Source: an uncultured Bdellovibrionales bacterium (GTDB lineage Bacteria > Bdellovibrionota > Bdellovibrionia > Bdellovibrionales > Bdellovibrionaceae). Taken from it: DNA of 64,000 nt. The DNA lies in NCBI GenBank assembly GCA_903926205.1, contig CAIYID010000085.1:44059-108058 (forward strand). The letters run 5' to 3'. This document shows positions 1 to 10,200 of the stretch, piece by piece (within the stretch, counting starts at the first letter, position 1; every line of letters begins with the position of its first letter). The notes under the pieces are model-generated. The model was not told the origin of the DNA and did not search any database. It worked only from the letters and a program-made list of their open reading frames with translations. The position numbers were made by a program, and so were the translations under genes.

Positions 1-20
1 ATTAGGAACTACTTTAATTT

Positions 21-1241
21 TCACTTGATGATCACCTTAACAAACTTTCTTTTTCCGGCTCGGATAATTAAGGACTGACCTGACTTCAGATCCAATTTCA
101 ATTTTTCATCTTCGACTTTTACTTGATCAATTTCCACAGCCCGACCCATAATCAAGCGTTTAGCTTCTCCATTCGACGCCACCAAACCCGCCTGCACCAT
201 CAATTGACAAATTCCGATAGCCTCGTTGCTGGCTGGAAGAATAAATTCCGGAACTTCATTCGGCAAACCTTTGTCCACAAACATGCGATTGAATTCTTCT
301 TCCGCCTGTTTTGCCGCCTCTGAAGAATGAAATCGTGTGATCAAAAATTTGGCCAAATCCACTTTTACTTCGCGAGGATGTTTCTTTTTCTCACTCAAAT
401 CGGTTTTCAATTGTGAGAGGGCCATCGGAGTAATATCAGTTAAAAGTTCTATCCAGCGAATCATAAGCGAATCGGAAACTCGCATTGTTTTGCCAAACAT
501 TTCTTTTGGAGAATCCACAACGGCGATATAATTATCCAAAGACTTTGACATCTTGTTGACGCCATCAAGTCCTTCTAAAATAGGAACCGTGATCACGCAT
601 TGTTGATGGATTTGTCCGTAAGATTTTTGCAATTCCCGGCCCACCAATAAATTAAACTTTTGATCCGTACCACCGAGTTCCACATCAGATTTTAAGTGAA
701 CAGAATCATAACCCTGACACAGGGGATATAAAAATTCATGAATGGCAATCGGAGTGTGTGACTGAAAGCGTTTTGTAAAATCATCACGTTCCAACATGCG
801 GGCCACCGTGTATTGCGCTGACAATTTAATAAAATCTGCGGGAGTGAGTTTTGAAAACCAATGAGAATTATAAACAATTGAAGTTTTTTCTGGATTCAAA
901 ACTTTAAAAATCTGTGCCGCATAGGTCTTAGCATTGATGGCAATTTCCTCAGCGGACAAGGGCGGACGGGTTTCATTTTTTCCCGTTGGATCGCCGATCA
1001 TCGCTGTAAAATCACCAATTAAAAAATCCACGTGGTGCCCAAAATCTTGAAACTGTCTAATTTTGTTAAGCACCACCGTGTGCCCAATATGCAAATCAGG
1101 CCTAGTGGGATCCGCGCCAAATTTCACTTTGAGGGGCTGACCCTTAGCAATTTTCTTTTTTAACTCTTCCGCTTGAATAAAATCTGACGTCCCCAACTGG
1201 AGTTGTTCGATTTGCTCTTGCGGCCCTGCGGTCAAGGTCAT
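21..1241 (-). CDS. tyrS: Tyrosyl-tRNA synthetase
   Basis: This enzyme charges tRNA(Tyr) with tyrosine in the cytoplasm. It is a class I synthetase: the HIGH motif is intact at residues 51-54, the KMSKS loop is at 230-234, and a C-terminal S4-like RNA-binding domain covers roughly 342-402. The 406-residue length is normal for the longer bacterial TyrS type. The ATG start overlaps the stop of rny by four bases (ATGA), so tyrS is the last gene of a zapA-fau-rny-tyrS operon and is probably translationally coupled to rny. I saw no T-box or other tRNA-sensing leader. The identification is secure. Confidence 0.97.
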   Translation of the reverse strand: MTLTAGPQEQIEQLQLGTSDFIQAEELKKKIAKGQPLKVKFGADPTRPDLHIGHTVVLNKIRQFQDFGHHVDFLIGDFTAMIGDPTGKNETRPPLSAEEIAINAKTYAAQIFKVLNPEKTSIVYNSHWFSKLTPADFIKLSAQYTVARMLERDDFTKRFQSHTPIAIHEFLYPLCQGYDSVHLKSDVELGGTDQKFNLLVGRELQKSYGQIHQQCVITVPILEGLDGVNKMSKSLDNYIAVVDSPKEMFGKTMRVSDSLMIRWIELLTDITPMALSQLKTDLSEKKKHPREVKVDLAKFLITRFHSSEAAKQAEEEFNRMFVDKGLPNEVPEFILPASNEAIGICQLMVQAGLVASNGEAKRLIMGRAVEIDQVKVEDEKLKLDLKSGQSLIIRAGKRKFVKVIIK

Positions 1242-2803
1242 CTCGCCATCTCCACGGATCGTGTTTCTCTAACCACTGCCACTCTGACTTGACCAAGATG
1301 AGGCATTTCTCTTTCGATTTTACGAGCCACATCTCGAGACAGCATAATGCTTTGATCGTCAGTCACTTTGGAAGCCTCAACAATCACTCGCACTTCTTTT
1401 CCGGCTTGCACAGCGAAGGTGCGAAGAACTCCGTCAAAACTATTTCCGATGCTTTCCAAATCTTGTAGCCGATTGATGAAGTTATCCATTCCCGGACGTC
1501 GCGCGCCCTGTCGACTTTTCGAAATCAAATTCGCTGCTTGTACAATGTGTGCAATCACGGAACTTGGAGGTTCATCATTGTGATGAGCACGAATCGCATG
1601 ACAAACCATTTCAACTTCACCGAATTTTTTTGCAAAATCGGCTCCGACAATGGCGTGATTTCCTTCAACGGTATGATCAATGGCTTTACCGATATCATGC
1701 AATAAGCCAGCGCGACGGGCAATTTTCACATTCGCACCAATTTCCGCTGCCATGATTCCCGCGAGATAAGCGACTTCCATCGAATGGTTCAACAGATTTT
1801 GAGTGTGAGTGGCTCGGTACTTTAAAGAGCCAATGGCTCGTTGAATTTCGGCGTGCATGTTCGGAATGCCCAATTCAACGCAAGCTTTTTCGCCCTCTTC
1901 TCGAAGATTTTTATTTAATTCCGCTTTCTGTTTTTCAACGACTTCTTCAATTCGAGCTGGATGCACACGTCCATCTTCCATCAATTTTTCCAAAGTGCGT
2001 TTCGCCAATTCACGGCGCACGGGATCGAATCCGCTAATCACCACGGCTTCAGGAGTGTCATCCACAATCAAATCAACGCCACAAAGGGCTTCCAGCGTGC
2101 GAATGTTTCGACCTTCTCGACCAATGATTTTACCCTTCATTTCTTCGCCAGTTAAGGCCATGACACTCACGGTGCGCTCAGAAGTGTACTCAGAGGCCAA
2201 CCGAGAAACGGCTACTGATAAAACCTGCTTGGCTCGTCGATCGGCTTCACGCTCTGCCTCTTGTTCTATTTCAAGAACTTTTTTCGCTGCAGCTATTTTA
2301 GCGTCGCCTTCGAGTGCTTCAACGAGCTCCCTTTTCGCCGCCTCTGTGGACATACCAGCCACAGACTCCAGCTTTTGTTTTAAATCTTGTAAATTTTGTT
2401 CAATTTTTTTCTCAGCGTCTTCTGCGCGGTGCTCAGCAATGGCAATTTTTTCTTCACGAGATTTTAAATTTTGTATGTAGCGATCGTTTTCATCGAGTTT
2501 TTGTTTGAGCTGATCATCGGTCTCTTTTAATTTTCTTTCGAGTTGTGATTCTTTGTTTTTTAGCTGACTTTTTTGCTTTTGAATCTCAGCCTCAACATTT
2601 TTTCGAGCTCGCGCTTCAAAATCCTTGGCGCGGTTTTTGGAGTCTTTATCAATTTTTGTTGATTCCGACTTTGCTCGATTAATGATTCTTTCAGCCTCAA
2701 CTTTGGCCGATTTCTTTTTTGCGTCGTCTTGAATTTTTTTAAATAAAAAAATGCCGATGCCACCAACTAATAATCCAACCACTGCGGCGATGACTATTTC
2801 CAT
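1238..2803 (-). CDS. rny: Ribonuclease Y
   Basis: RNase Y is a membrane-anchored endoribonuclease that starts mRNA decay. The protein has the full family architecture in 521 residues: an N-terminal membrane helix (about 1-20), a long Lys/Glu-rich coiled coil (about 25-190), a KH RNA-binding domain with the signature GREGRN (about 210-275), and an HD phosphohydrolase domain whose HDIGKA metal motif lies near residue 370. It sits 34 bases downstream of fau and overlaps tyrS by four bases. The antisense frames over this gene look like shadows of its coiled-coil codons. Identification is secure; the particular RNA targets cannot be read from the sequence. Confidence 0.96.
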   Translation of the reverse strand: MEIVIAAVVGLLVGGIGIFLFKKIQDDAKKKSAKVEAERIINRAKSESTKIDKDSKNRAKDFEARARKNVEAEIQKQKSQLKNKESQLERKLKETDDQLKQKLDENDRYIQNLKSREEKIAIAEHRAEDAEKKIEQNLQDLKQKLESVAGMSTEAAKRELVEALEGDAKIAAAKKVLEIEQEAEREADRRAKQVLSVAVSRLASEYTSERTVSVMALTGEEMKGKIIGREGRNIRTLEALCGVDLIVDDTPEAVVISGFDPVRRELAKRTLEKLMEDGRVHPARIEEVVEKQKAELNKNLREEGEKACVELGIPNMHAEIQRAIGSLKYRATHTQNLLNHSMEVAYLAGIMAAEIGANVKIARRAGLLHDIGKAIDHTVEGNHAIVGADFAKKFGEVEMVCHAIRAHHNDEPPSSVIAHIVQAANLISKSRQGARRPGMDNFINRLQDLESIGNSFDGVLRTFAVQAGKEVRVIVEASKVTDDQSIMLSRDVARKIEREMPHLGQVRVAVVRETRSVEMAR

Positions 2804-2837
2804 TTTATTGTCCTCTTATTCTTTTCATTTTCTAAAA

Positions 2838-3437
2838 TTAACTTCCTGAATTTATCTTGATCACTTCTTTTTCTGTGATCACTAAATCCATCTTCACATC
2901 GTGGGCTTCGCTCGGCAGGGAAGTTACCACCTGAGAGCTAAAAGCCACCCCAATCTTAAGTCCTCTAAAATCGGCCAGGGTGCGATCGTAGAATCCTTTT
3001 CCCCAGCCAAGCCGATTCCCTTTTCGATCAAAACCCAAGCCTGGAATCAAAAAACCTTGAATTTTCTGCTGAGGTATTTCTTGCGCTCCTGAAATCACTG
3101 GTTCTTGAATTGCAAAACTCCCAAGCTCGAATCCCATTTCCCCCACTTTAAACCAACGCAAGTGCTGACCACTCCCTTGGTCGCTATTGACTCGCGAAAA
3201 AACCCACTCCAGGTTTTTAAGCTTTTCCACCGCTAAAGCGATGTTGGGCTCCTGGGGTAAAGCTTGATAACCTCCCCAAAGACCAGTCCGAGCGCTCAAA
3301 TAATCAATCAGATTATTTTGAAGCTGAGCTTCAGCCTGGCTTTTCTGCCCATTTTGTTTTTGGGAAAAAAAAGCCTCTGCAGACTTTTTTAGATGCACGC
3401 GCCATTCCTGCTTCGAACGAACGAACAGTTCTGACAT
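2838..3437 (-). CDS. fau: 5-formyltetrahydrofolate cyclo-ligase
   Basis: This ATP-dependent enzyme converts 5-formyltetrahydrofolate to 5,10-methenyltetrahydrofolate in one-carbon metabolism. The C-terminal family signature GWGKGFYDR is present (about residues 145-153), preceded by a PGLGFD motif, and the 199-residue length is typical. The gene lies 63 bases downstream of zapA. The zapA-fau neighbourhood is widely conserved in proteobacteria, where 6S RNA often lies between the two genes; here the 63-base gap is too short for 6S RNA. Confidence is high from the motif and the conserved neighbour. Confidence 0.93.
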   Translation of the reverse strand: MSELFVRSKQEWRVHLKKSAEAFFSQKQNGQKSQAEAQLQNNLIDYLSARTGLWGGYQALPQEPNIALAVEKLKNLEWVFSRVNSDQGSGQHLRWFKVGEMGFELGSFAIQEPVISGAQEIPQQKIQGFLIPGLGFDRKGNRLGWGKGFYDRTLADFRGLKIGVAFSSQVVTSLPSEAHDVKMDLVITEKEVIKINSGS

Positions 3438-3500
3438 ATTGAAAGTTCTCCCAAAACTATTAAAACCAACTTCAATACAGGATGATCAAACTAAATCCTT

Positions 3501-3824
3501 TTAATGGCTTTTAGAGTGAGTCCTTTCTTGGACCTTGGAAGTCTCCAGTTCTTGGGAAATTTTAAGAGTGCGTTCTTCGATACGATCAAGCTCTGAGAGA
3601 GCTTGGCGTTTTAAAAGAATTAATTCTTCGGCAATATTAAGCGCTGCCAATACAGCAGCACTTTGGAAGGATCCGCTTTTTGTCGCTTGAAGGGCCTGTT
3701 GCATCTTCAAATCAACAAAATCAGCTAATTCCTTAACCGTCTCCTCATCATGTGAGGAACGCAATTTGAATGGAAGCCCTCCGAAGCTCAGTTCGTAGGT
3801 TTTCTTGTCATTCACCGTACTCAT
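3501..3824 (-). CDS. zapA: Cell division protein ZapA
   Basis: ZapA binds FtsZ and bundles its protofilaments at the division ring. The 107-residue protein has the family plan: an N-terminal globular part with the short strand pattern ending in GLPFKLRSS, then a helical region beginning near residue 50 with an alanine/leucine-rich stretch and a terminal coiled coil. It is the first gene of the operon running down to tyrS. A GAAAGG sequence lies just upstream of the ATG. ZapA is poorly conserved in sequence, so the call rests on fold pattern, length and its position before fau. Confidence 0.85.
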   Translation of the reverse strand: MSTVNDKKTYELSFGGLPFKLRSSHDEETVKELADFVDLKMQQALQATKSGSFQSAAVLAALNIAEELILLKRQALSELDRIEERTLKISQELETSKVQERTHSKSH

Positions 3825-3928
3825 TTACCTTTCACCACCTGAACCTCAGAAAGCTTAGAATCTGGGCAGGCTAGCACCTTTCCAGTCCCATTTTTAACTG
3901 AGAAATCCAGTTTAAATCCCCAAAATAA

Positions 3929-3945
3929 CTATTGAAAAACAATAG
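3929..3945. repeat. Small inverted repeat in the zapA / L,D-transpeptidase divergent region
   Basis: CTATTG and CAATAG flank a five-A spacer within the 290-base divergent intergenic region 3825-4114. It could be an operator or a chance palindrome. The rest of this stretch is AT-rich and shows no tRNA or recognisable RNA gene; it presumably holds promoters for both divergent genes, but I could not settle on a convincing pair of promoter boxes. Confidence 0.25.
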
Positions 3946-4114
3946 TCCAATATGCTCCTGCATTGTAACGATATTAAACCAACTCAAGCAAGGAAAAACA
4001 CGGTTTAACCCGTATTTGCATTATTTGCCTGTTGGAATACTGGCACTGGAATGAGTCCTAAAAGTGACTTAAAACAATCATGAGCAGCAGATTCCACTTC
4101 ATCTTGGAGGGCTT

Positions 4115-4840
4115 TTGATAAAAAGAATTTTTATTGTCTTGGCGCTTATTCTTCCAGGGATCTCCTTTGCCCGCAGCCATAAACATGGCCGTGTACCTAA
4201 TCATTCAAAGACGGCTGCCGTCTCTGATGCTGCAATTGATGCCGCGACTGAAAACGCCTCTGATTCTCCTTCCCAAGAGATAGAATTTAAATATCGACAG
4301 ATCTTCGAAAAAAATCCTGAAATCAATGCGACGGCCTTGACGCGTTTGCTGGCTTACTATGATGAAAACTTGGAAAAACTCCACAATAAGAATTATGTCA
4401 CATTTGTAGACTTCAGCCTAGATAGTGAAACGCCAAGGATGTATTTGATCGATATGCGTGATGGCTCCCAAGAAAAATTTCTAGTTGCTCACGGCAGAGG
4501 CTCCGACCCCAAACACACCGGTCGAGCCCGGCTCTTTTCTAACAAGGTCAACTCCTATATGTCGTCACTGGGCATCTACGACACTGAGAAAGAGCCTTAT
4601 CACGGACAACATGGAATTTCATTGCGACTCAGAGGACTTGAAAAAACGAACTCTGCTGCGCTTGACCGCGGCATTCTAATTCATAGCGCCGAATTCGTTT
4701 CGCCGAGCATACAACCTCTAGGAAGAACGCAGGGTTGCTTTGCTGTTGAGCCTTCTCATATTCGCGATGTTATTTCCAAACTCTCGGGCGGTAGTCTATT
4801 GATGGCCTGGATTAATCCAAAACTCCGCTCTAGCAAATAG
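4115..4840 (+). CDS. YkuD_2-type murein L,D-transpeptidase-like protein, exported
   Basis: The 241-residue protein begins with a short hydrophobic signal sequence ending near residue 20. It carries the C-terminal catalytic pattern of the L,D-transpeptidase family (Pfam YkuD_2): a conserved His in LIHSAE at about residue 190 and the catalytic Cys in GRTQGC at about residue 208. Such enzymes cross-link or trim peptidoglycan in the periplasm. The start is TTG, chosen because GGAGGG lies immediately upstream and no ATG is nearby. The residues between 25 and 65 are Ala/Ser-rich and look like a linker. Family membership is well supported; the exact bond made is unknown. Confidence 0.82.
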   Translation: MIKRIFIVLALILPGISFARSHKHGRVPNHSKTAAVSDAAIDAATENASDSPSQEIEFKYRQIFEKNPEINATALTRLLAYYDENLEKLHNKNYVTFVDFSLDSETPRMYLIDMRDGSQEKFLVAHGRGSDPKHTGRARLFSNKVNSYMSSLGIYDTEKEPYHGQHGISLRLRGLEKTNSAALDRGILIHSAEFVSPSIQPLGRTQGCFAVEPSHIRDVISKLSGGSLLMAWINPKLRSSK

Positions 4841-4867
4841 ACTTTTTTCTTGTCATGCTAGGCCTCG

Positions 4868-6070
4868 ATGGAAAATAAAAAAAAACCAATTTCACGCTCG
4901 GTGATCGTCTTAGGATTTGTTAGTTTTTTTACTGATATTTCAAGTGAAATGATTTATCCGTTGCTTCCGGTTTTTTTAATCTCCGTGATTGGTGCAGATC
5001 CCACCACTTTGGGTTTGATTGAAGGTGTTGCTGAATCTGTTGCTTCTGTTTTTAAGCTCATCAGTGGTCTTTGGACAGATCGAATGAGTGTCAGAAAACC
5101 CTTGATCGTTTTTGGATACTCGCTCTCTTCACTCGCACGTCCCCTGATTGGCCTATGCACTAGCTGGGGACAAATCTTAGGACTTCGCTTTATTGATCGC
5201 ATGGGAAAAGGTTTTCGCACCACTCCCAGAGACGCACTGGTTTCCGATGTCACTCCCGAAAATGAACGCGGTCGCGCTTACGGTTTTCATCGCGCCATGG
5301 ATCACTGGGGAGCCGTCACTGGCCCCTTGATTTCATCCGCACTCATGCTAGGACTTGGCTTAAAAATTCAAAATGTTTTTTTACTTGCTTCAATTCCTGC
5401 TGCCCTTGCTGTTTTTACTTTAGTTTTTTTCTTGAAGGAAAAACGCAAAGACATTTCAAAAGCTGGTGAAAATAAAAAAGACTCCCCGAAGAAAACAAAA
5501 ATAAGCCTCAGCGCTGAGTGGGCCAAGTTTCCATTTTCCTTGAAAGGTTTTTTCGCGGCGGTTTTTGTTTTTTATTTAGGACAATCGAGCGATGCATTTT
5601 TGCTTTTGCGACTTAAAGATGTCGGCGTTCCGGAAAGTTATCTCCCCGCCCTGTGGGCGCTTCTTCATATTATCAAAGCCACCACTTCCCAATATTTTGG
5701 AAATCTTTCGGATCGCTTGGGACACCAAAAGATGATTGTTTTTGGCTGGATCTATTATGCTTTTATTTATTTAGGCTTTGCTTACATTTCCTCGAGCTCA
5801 ATCCAAGTGCTGCTCTTTTTAATTTACGGAGTTTACTACGGATTGGTTGAAGCACCGGAAAAAGCCTTGATCTCAAAAATAGCTCCTCCTGCAATGTCCG
5901 GAGGCGCCTTTGGCTTCTATCATTTGATCGTCGGAGTTTCGAGCTTACCTGCGAGTTTACTGTTTGGCTGGATCTGGAGTCGATTCGGCGCGAGCGCTGC
6001 GTTCTCTTTTGGCGCCGCAGTTTCAATCATTGCTTTACTGATGCTCCCGAAACTTAAATCACAAAATTGA
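4868..6070 (+). CDS. MFS transporter
   Basis: A 400-residue integral membrane protein with about twelve hydrophobic segments in two halves and a charged Lys-rich central loop around residues 190-215, the usual Major Facilitator layout. The loop between helices 2 and 3 carries the MFS-type pattern around LWTDRMSVRKP, and the motif MGKGFRTTPRDAL follows in the next loop. Close MFS relatives with this loop are often annotated only as MFS transporters, so no substrate is assigned. The 3' end overlaps the 3' end of convergent ftsY by 12 bases. It follows the transpeptidase-like gene by 27 bases and may share its transcript. Confidence 0.88.
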   Translation: MENKKKPISRSVIVLGFVSFFTDISSEMIYPLLPVFLISVIGADPTTLGLIEGVAESVASVFKLISGLWTDRMSVRKPLIVFGYSLSSLARPLIGLCTSWGQILGLRFIDRMGKGFRTTPRDALVSDVTPENERGRAYGFHRAMDHWGAVTGPLISSALMLGLGLKIQNVFLLASIPAALAVFTLVFFLKEKRKDISKAGENKKDSPKKTKISLSAEWAKFPFSLKGFFAAVFVFYLGQSSDAFLLLRLKDVGVPESYLPALWALLHIIKATTSQYFGNLSDRLGHQKMIVFGWIYYAFIYLGFAYISSSSIQVLLFLIYGVYYGLVEAPEKALISKIAPPAMSGGAFGFYHLIVGVSSLPASLLFGWIWSRFGASAAFSFGAAVSIIALLMLPKLKSQN

Positions 6071-7240
6071 ATCAACAAATTCCTGAGTGGAAAAGGCTCT
6101 TAAATCACCAATTTTTTCACCCACACCAATAAGCCGAATCGGGATTTGCAATTCATTCGCTAAGCCCACTGCGACTCCGCCCTTGGCCGTGCCATCCATT
6201 TTTGTAAGCACCACTCCCGTGAGCTGAACGGACGAATGAAATTCTCGTGCTTGAGCCAAAGCGTTCTGGCCTGAATTTGCATCCAAAACAATAAGGACTT
6301 CATGCGGAGCTTCGGGAACAACTTTGGTCAAAACGCGTTTCAATTTCTTTAATTCTTCCATCAAATTCACCTGGGTGTGAAGTCTTCCCGCCGTATCGAC
6401 AATCACCACATCATAATTTTGAGCTTTGGCTTTTTGAACAGCATCAAAACCAACTGCGCTTGGATCCGTCACTCCAGGAGGCGAAAAGATTTCCACTTGT
6501 GCTCGATCCGTCCAAACTTTTAATTGCGAACCAGCTGCTGCTCGAAAGGTGTCTCCTGCAGCCACTAAAACTTTTTTGCCTTGTTTGGCTAAATGAGCCG
6601 CCAATTTTCCAATCGTGGTGGTTTTACCCACTCCATTCACCCCTACCACCAACCAAACTGATGGCGCTCCGGATAAGTTCAAGTGAGAAAATAAATCCGG
6701 CCCGGGCTCTTGCACATGGGACTTTTCAAAAATCTGTTGAAACTCCCGACGTAAAAGATTTTTAATGCTATCAATGTTATTTTTTTCACCACGTGACAGT
6801 TCCGCTTGAACAGACTTCATTAGTAGCTCTACTGTCTTTGGTCCTAAGTCGCTGGTGTATAAGACTTCTTCCACATCATCGATATTTTTTTGCGCAACTT
6901 CACTAGAAAACAAATGACGAATTCGTCCCCAAAGATTTTCTTCGGTCTTAGATAAAGCCTGTTTCAAAGTTTTGGAGGAAGTAAATTCGTCTTTTAAGTC
7001 TTCTTTTGATTCGACTTTTGGTTGAACTTTAAGTTCGGTTTTTCCGAGCTCTGGCTTAAAAGGCTCCGCAGTGACGGGTGGCAACTCTGTTTTTTGGAGT
7101 GCACTGGCGGGCTCCACTTTTTGTGAAGCTTCGACAATCTTTTTCTTTTTACGATTACGACGCCAGAAAAAAACAGAAAGCCCGATGAAAAGTAAAACAA
7201 CACCAAGCCCTAAAAAAATCATCTCATTATTATTTATCAC
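6059..7240 (-). CDS. ftsY: Signal recognition particle receptor FtsY
   Basis: FtsY is the receptor GTPase that docks SRP-ribosome complexes at the inner membrane for co-translational insertion. The 393-residue protein has an N-terminal transmembrane helix (about 7-26) followed by a basic stretch, an acidic/Pro/Lys-rich linker (about 35-95), and the NG GTPase domain. The P-loop GVNGVGKTT is at 200-208, DTAGR at 282-286 and TKMDG at 346-350. An N-terminal membrane helix rather than a purely amphipathic A domain is seen in several deltaproteobacteria-like groups. It overlaps the smc stop by four bases and is probably co-transcribed with it. Confidence 0.96.
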   Translation of the reverse strand: MINNNEMIFLGLGVVLLFIGLSVFFWRRNRKKKKIVEASQKVEPASALQKTELPPVTAEPFKPELGKTELKVQPKVESKEDLKDEFTSSKTLKQALSKTEENLWGRIRHLFSSEVAQKNIDDVEEVLYTSDLGPKTVELLMKSVQAELSRGEKNNIDSIKNLLRREFQQIFEKSHVQEPGPDLFSHLNLSGAPSVWLVVGVNGVGKTTTIGKLAAHLAKQGKKVLVAAGDTFRAAAGSQLKVWTDRAQVEIFSPPGVTDPSAVGFDAVQKAKAQNYDVVIVDTAGRLHTQVNLMEELKKLKRVLTKVVPEAPHEVLIVLDANSGQNALAQAREFHSSVQLTGVVLTKMDGTAKGGVAVGLANELQIPIRLIGVGEKIGDLRAFSTQEFVDSIL

Positions 7241-10200
7241 GCGATATCTTGCAAATTCACAGAAACCATCGTGGAAACACCACGTTCTTGCATGGTCACT
7301 CCGTAAAGTTTTCCTGCGACTTCCATCGTGTGTTTATTATGAGTTACCACAATGATTTGAGATCGTTTCGCCATCTCTCTGACCAAGTCATTAAAACGGA
7401 AAACGTTCGCATCATCCAAGGGAGCATCAACCTCATCCAGTAAGCAATAAGGAGATGGCTTCACCAAGAAGATAGAGAACACCAAAGCCACCGCAGTGAG
7501 AGCTTTCTCACCTCCTGAGAGCAATGAAATATTTTGCATCTTTTTGCCCGGAGGTTTCGCGATGATTTCAATTCCCATCTCGCCTTTTTCCACATCCTCG
7601 ATCAATTCCAAACGAGCTTCACCACCACCGAATAGTACTGGAAATACGCGTTGAAAGCGGTCATTCACTAGATCAAAGGTTTCTTTGAAACGTTTACTAC
7701 AAATGCGATTAATTCGATCAATCACCTTGCGCAATTGTTCCTTGGCTTCATTCAAATCGGCTTGCTGCTGCACCAAGAACTCATAACGTTTCGCTGTTTC
7801 TTCGTACTCTTCGATGGCCGACAAGTTCACTTCGCCAATTTTTCCCAGCTTGTCCCGCAGCTCTTTTAATTGAGATTCCGCTTGAGAAGGATCACCCTCT
7901 TTGGACAAATGAGCCTCATAAATCTCTGCAAGATTCAGCATGTAGCGCTCACGAATCTGATCGATCAAATACTGCTCTTTCATTTTAGCTTGCTCATATT
8001 TCAGTTGAGCATCGTTCATTTTATGCATGCGATCATTGCGTACACGCTGAGTTTCAAAAGTCTTCGCCTCAATCTCACGTACCAAGGCCGATTGCACCTC
8101 GTATTGATTTTTCGCAAGAGCAGAGCGTTCCTTCAAATCTTCCACCTCATAGGCGGTGCGTTCGAACTCAATTTTTCGTTCTTCCAAACGAATTTGCGAA
8201 TCCGTCATCACCGTTGCATTTTTTTGAGATTCTTCGGTCATGCGTGACAATTGAGTATTCAATTCATTCACCGAGCGCTGAACCATTTCCAATTGCCTTT
8301 GCACTCCTGCGTATTCTTGGCTCTTCGAAGCCGATTGGGCTCGAAGCTCAGCGGTTTCACTTTGCATACTATCAAAGCTCATTCGTAAACCGGTGAGCTC
8401 TTGTTGAAGGCTCTCGGTCTCTTCTTCGGCTTCAGATTTTTTTGCCCTTGCCTCTGTGAGGGAAGCATTGAGTTCAGCAATTCGAGTCTCCATCTGCTGA
8501 ACCTGTTCCGATAATTTCAAAATTTCTTTTTGCTGACGTTCTGTCGCATATTTTGCGTTCTCAACTTCAGTTTCAGAGCGTTCTAAATCCTTACGGAGCT
8601 CTGCCACTTTCAATTCTTGATCTTGACGACGTTTTTGCGCACTTTCAAAATCACTGGTTACAGTTAATAATTGTTCTTCGATTTTTTTCAAAGAAGCCTG
8701 TGCTAAAGCTAATTTTCCTGACCACTCATCTTTGGACGCAGACAACTCTTTGATTTCCCGACGACGTTTAAGGACTCCACTGTCCGCACCTTCGGTTGAA
8801 CCTCCGGTCAGAACTCCGTCCGCTGTTAAAGTGTCTCCGTCAGCAGTAACGAAAGTCCACCCCTCATAACTAGGACGCAAACTCAAGGCTGTTCGAATCG
8901 AATCAACAACAGCCACTCCGTCCAATAAATAACTCACGGAGTTTTTGAATTTATCATCACTTCGAATCACGTCTTTCAAAATCGCGCGAACACCTTCACC
9001 TTGTGGTGCTTGGGACAAATTTTTCGCGGTCGCACTGGCTGATCCAGACTCCGTACCAGACGCACCAGCAGCAGAGAAGAAGCTTGAACGACCTGAATTA
9101 TTCGACTTCAAATGATCGACGGCTTGCAATGCATAGTTCGAATCTGTTGTGAGAAGCATTTGCAAACGTGAGCCCAGTGCCGCTTCCATCGCCACTTCGT
9201 ACTCAGAAGGAACTTCCACCACATCAGAAACAGGTTGAAAGCTCACAGTGCCATCGGCGGAAATTTCAGCTTGCTTCGTTTTTTGCCAAAGCATGACGTT
9301 CTTCACGCCCTCTTCGAATCCTTCAAAATTATTTTGCAAATTTTCCAGACCATAAAGAAGACTGGTCACTTCATTCAATTTGTCTTTGAAAGTATCAACT
9401 TCAAGGCGTTTTTCACCCAACTGACCTTGCAAAGATTTTTTATTCGCTTCAAAAACGTCCACATCACTAACCAAGCCCAATTGCATTTGTCGCTCAGTCT
9501 CTAAACTCTGGTAGGTTTTTGTGCGACGTTCTTCAAAGTCCGATTGTTTTAAGCGAAGCTCCGTCAAAACTTCTTGTTCGTTAGCTTCCCGCTCTTGCAT
9601 TTGTTCAAACTGAGTACTGAGAGCTTGAATTTTTGCGTCCACGGAAGATTCAGTTTGTCCGAGAGCGAACAATTCGCGACGTCGAGTGGTGAGGTCCTCA
9701 TCCACTTCTTGCACTCGGGACTGTGCATTTTGAAAAATTTCATTTTTAGTTTGGAATTCTTCGGACAAAGACTCACTTTCAGTCTTCAAGCTTTCCACCT
9801 GTGATTGCAACTGAGTGTGATCACGGAGAAGCAATTCCCGACGAGCTTGTTGCTCTTGCAACAAGGTTCCCGTCGTCTGTTCATTTCGACGAGCGGTCTC
9901 AATCTCGAATTTTAATTCCTGAATTTCCAGTTCGTTTTTTTGAACAAAGGATTGTTTGTCGTAATATTGAGTTTGCAAAGCTTCGACGTTTTTTTCTTGC
10001 TCTAATAAAGAGAGTTTCAAGGTTTCTAACTCAGATTGCAGTTGAGCTAAAGACGAATCACCTTCGACCTCTTGAGACTGGCACTCTTGAAAAATTCGCT
10101 GGCACTCGTCGGCTGCTGATTTCAAATCTTTGAAGCTCAAAGAAGAAACCCACAAATCCAATGCTTCGATTTGAGTTTTTAAAGTGCGATAGCGTTCGGC

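Noticed and set aside
1857..2480. 207-codon plus-strand frame antisense to rny
   Set aside because: Shadow of the coiled-coil coding sequence with Ser/Ala/Phe bias; rny is clearly the real gene.
3438..3500. 6S RNA between zapA and fau
   Set aside because: The gap is only 63 bases, too short for 6S RNA, and no fold is seen.
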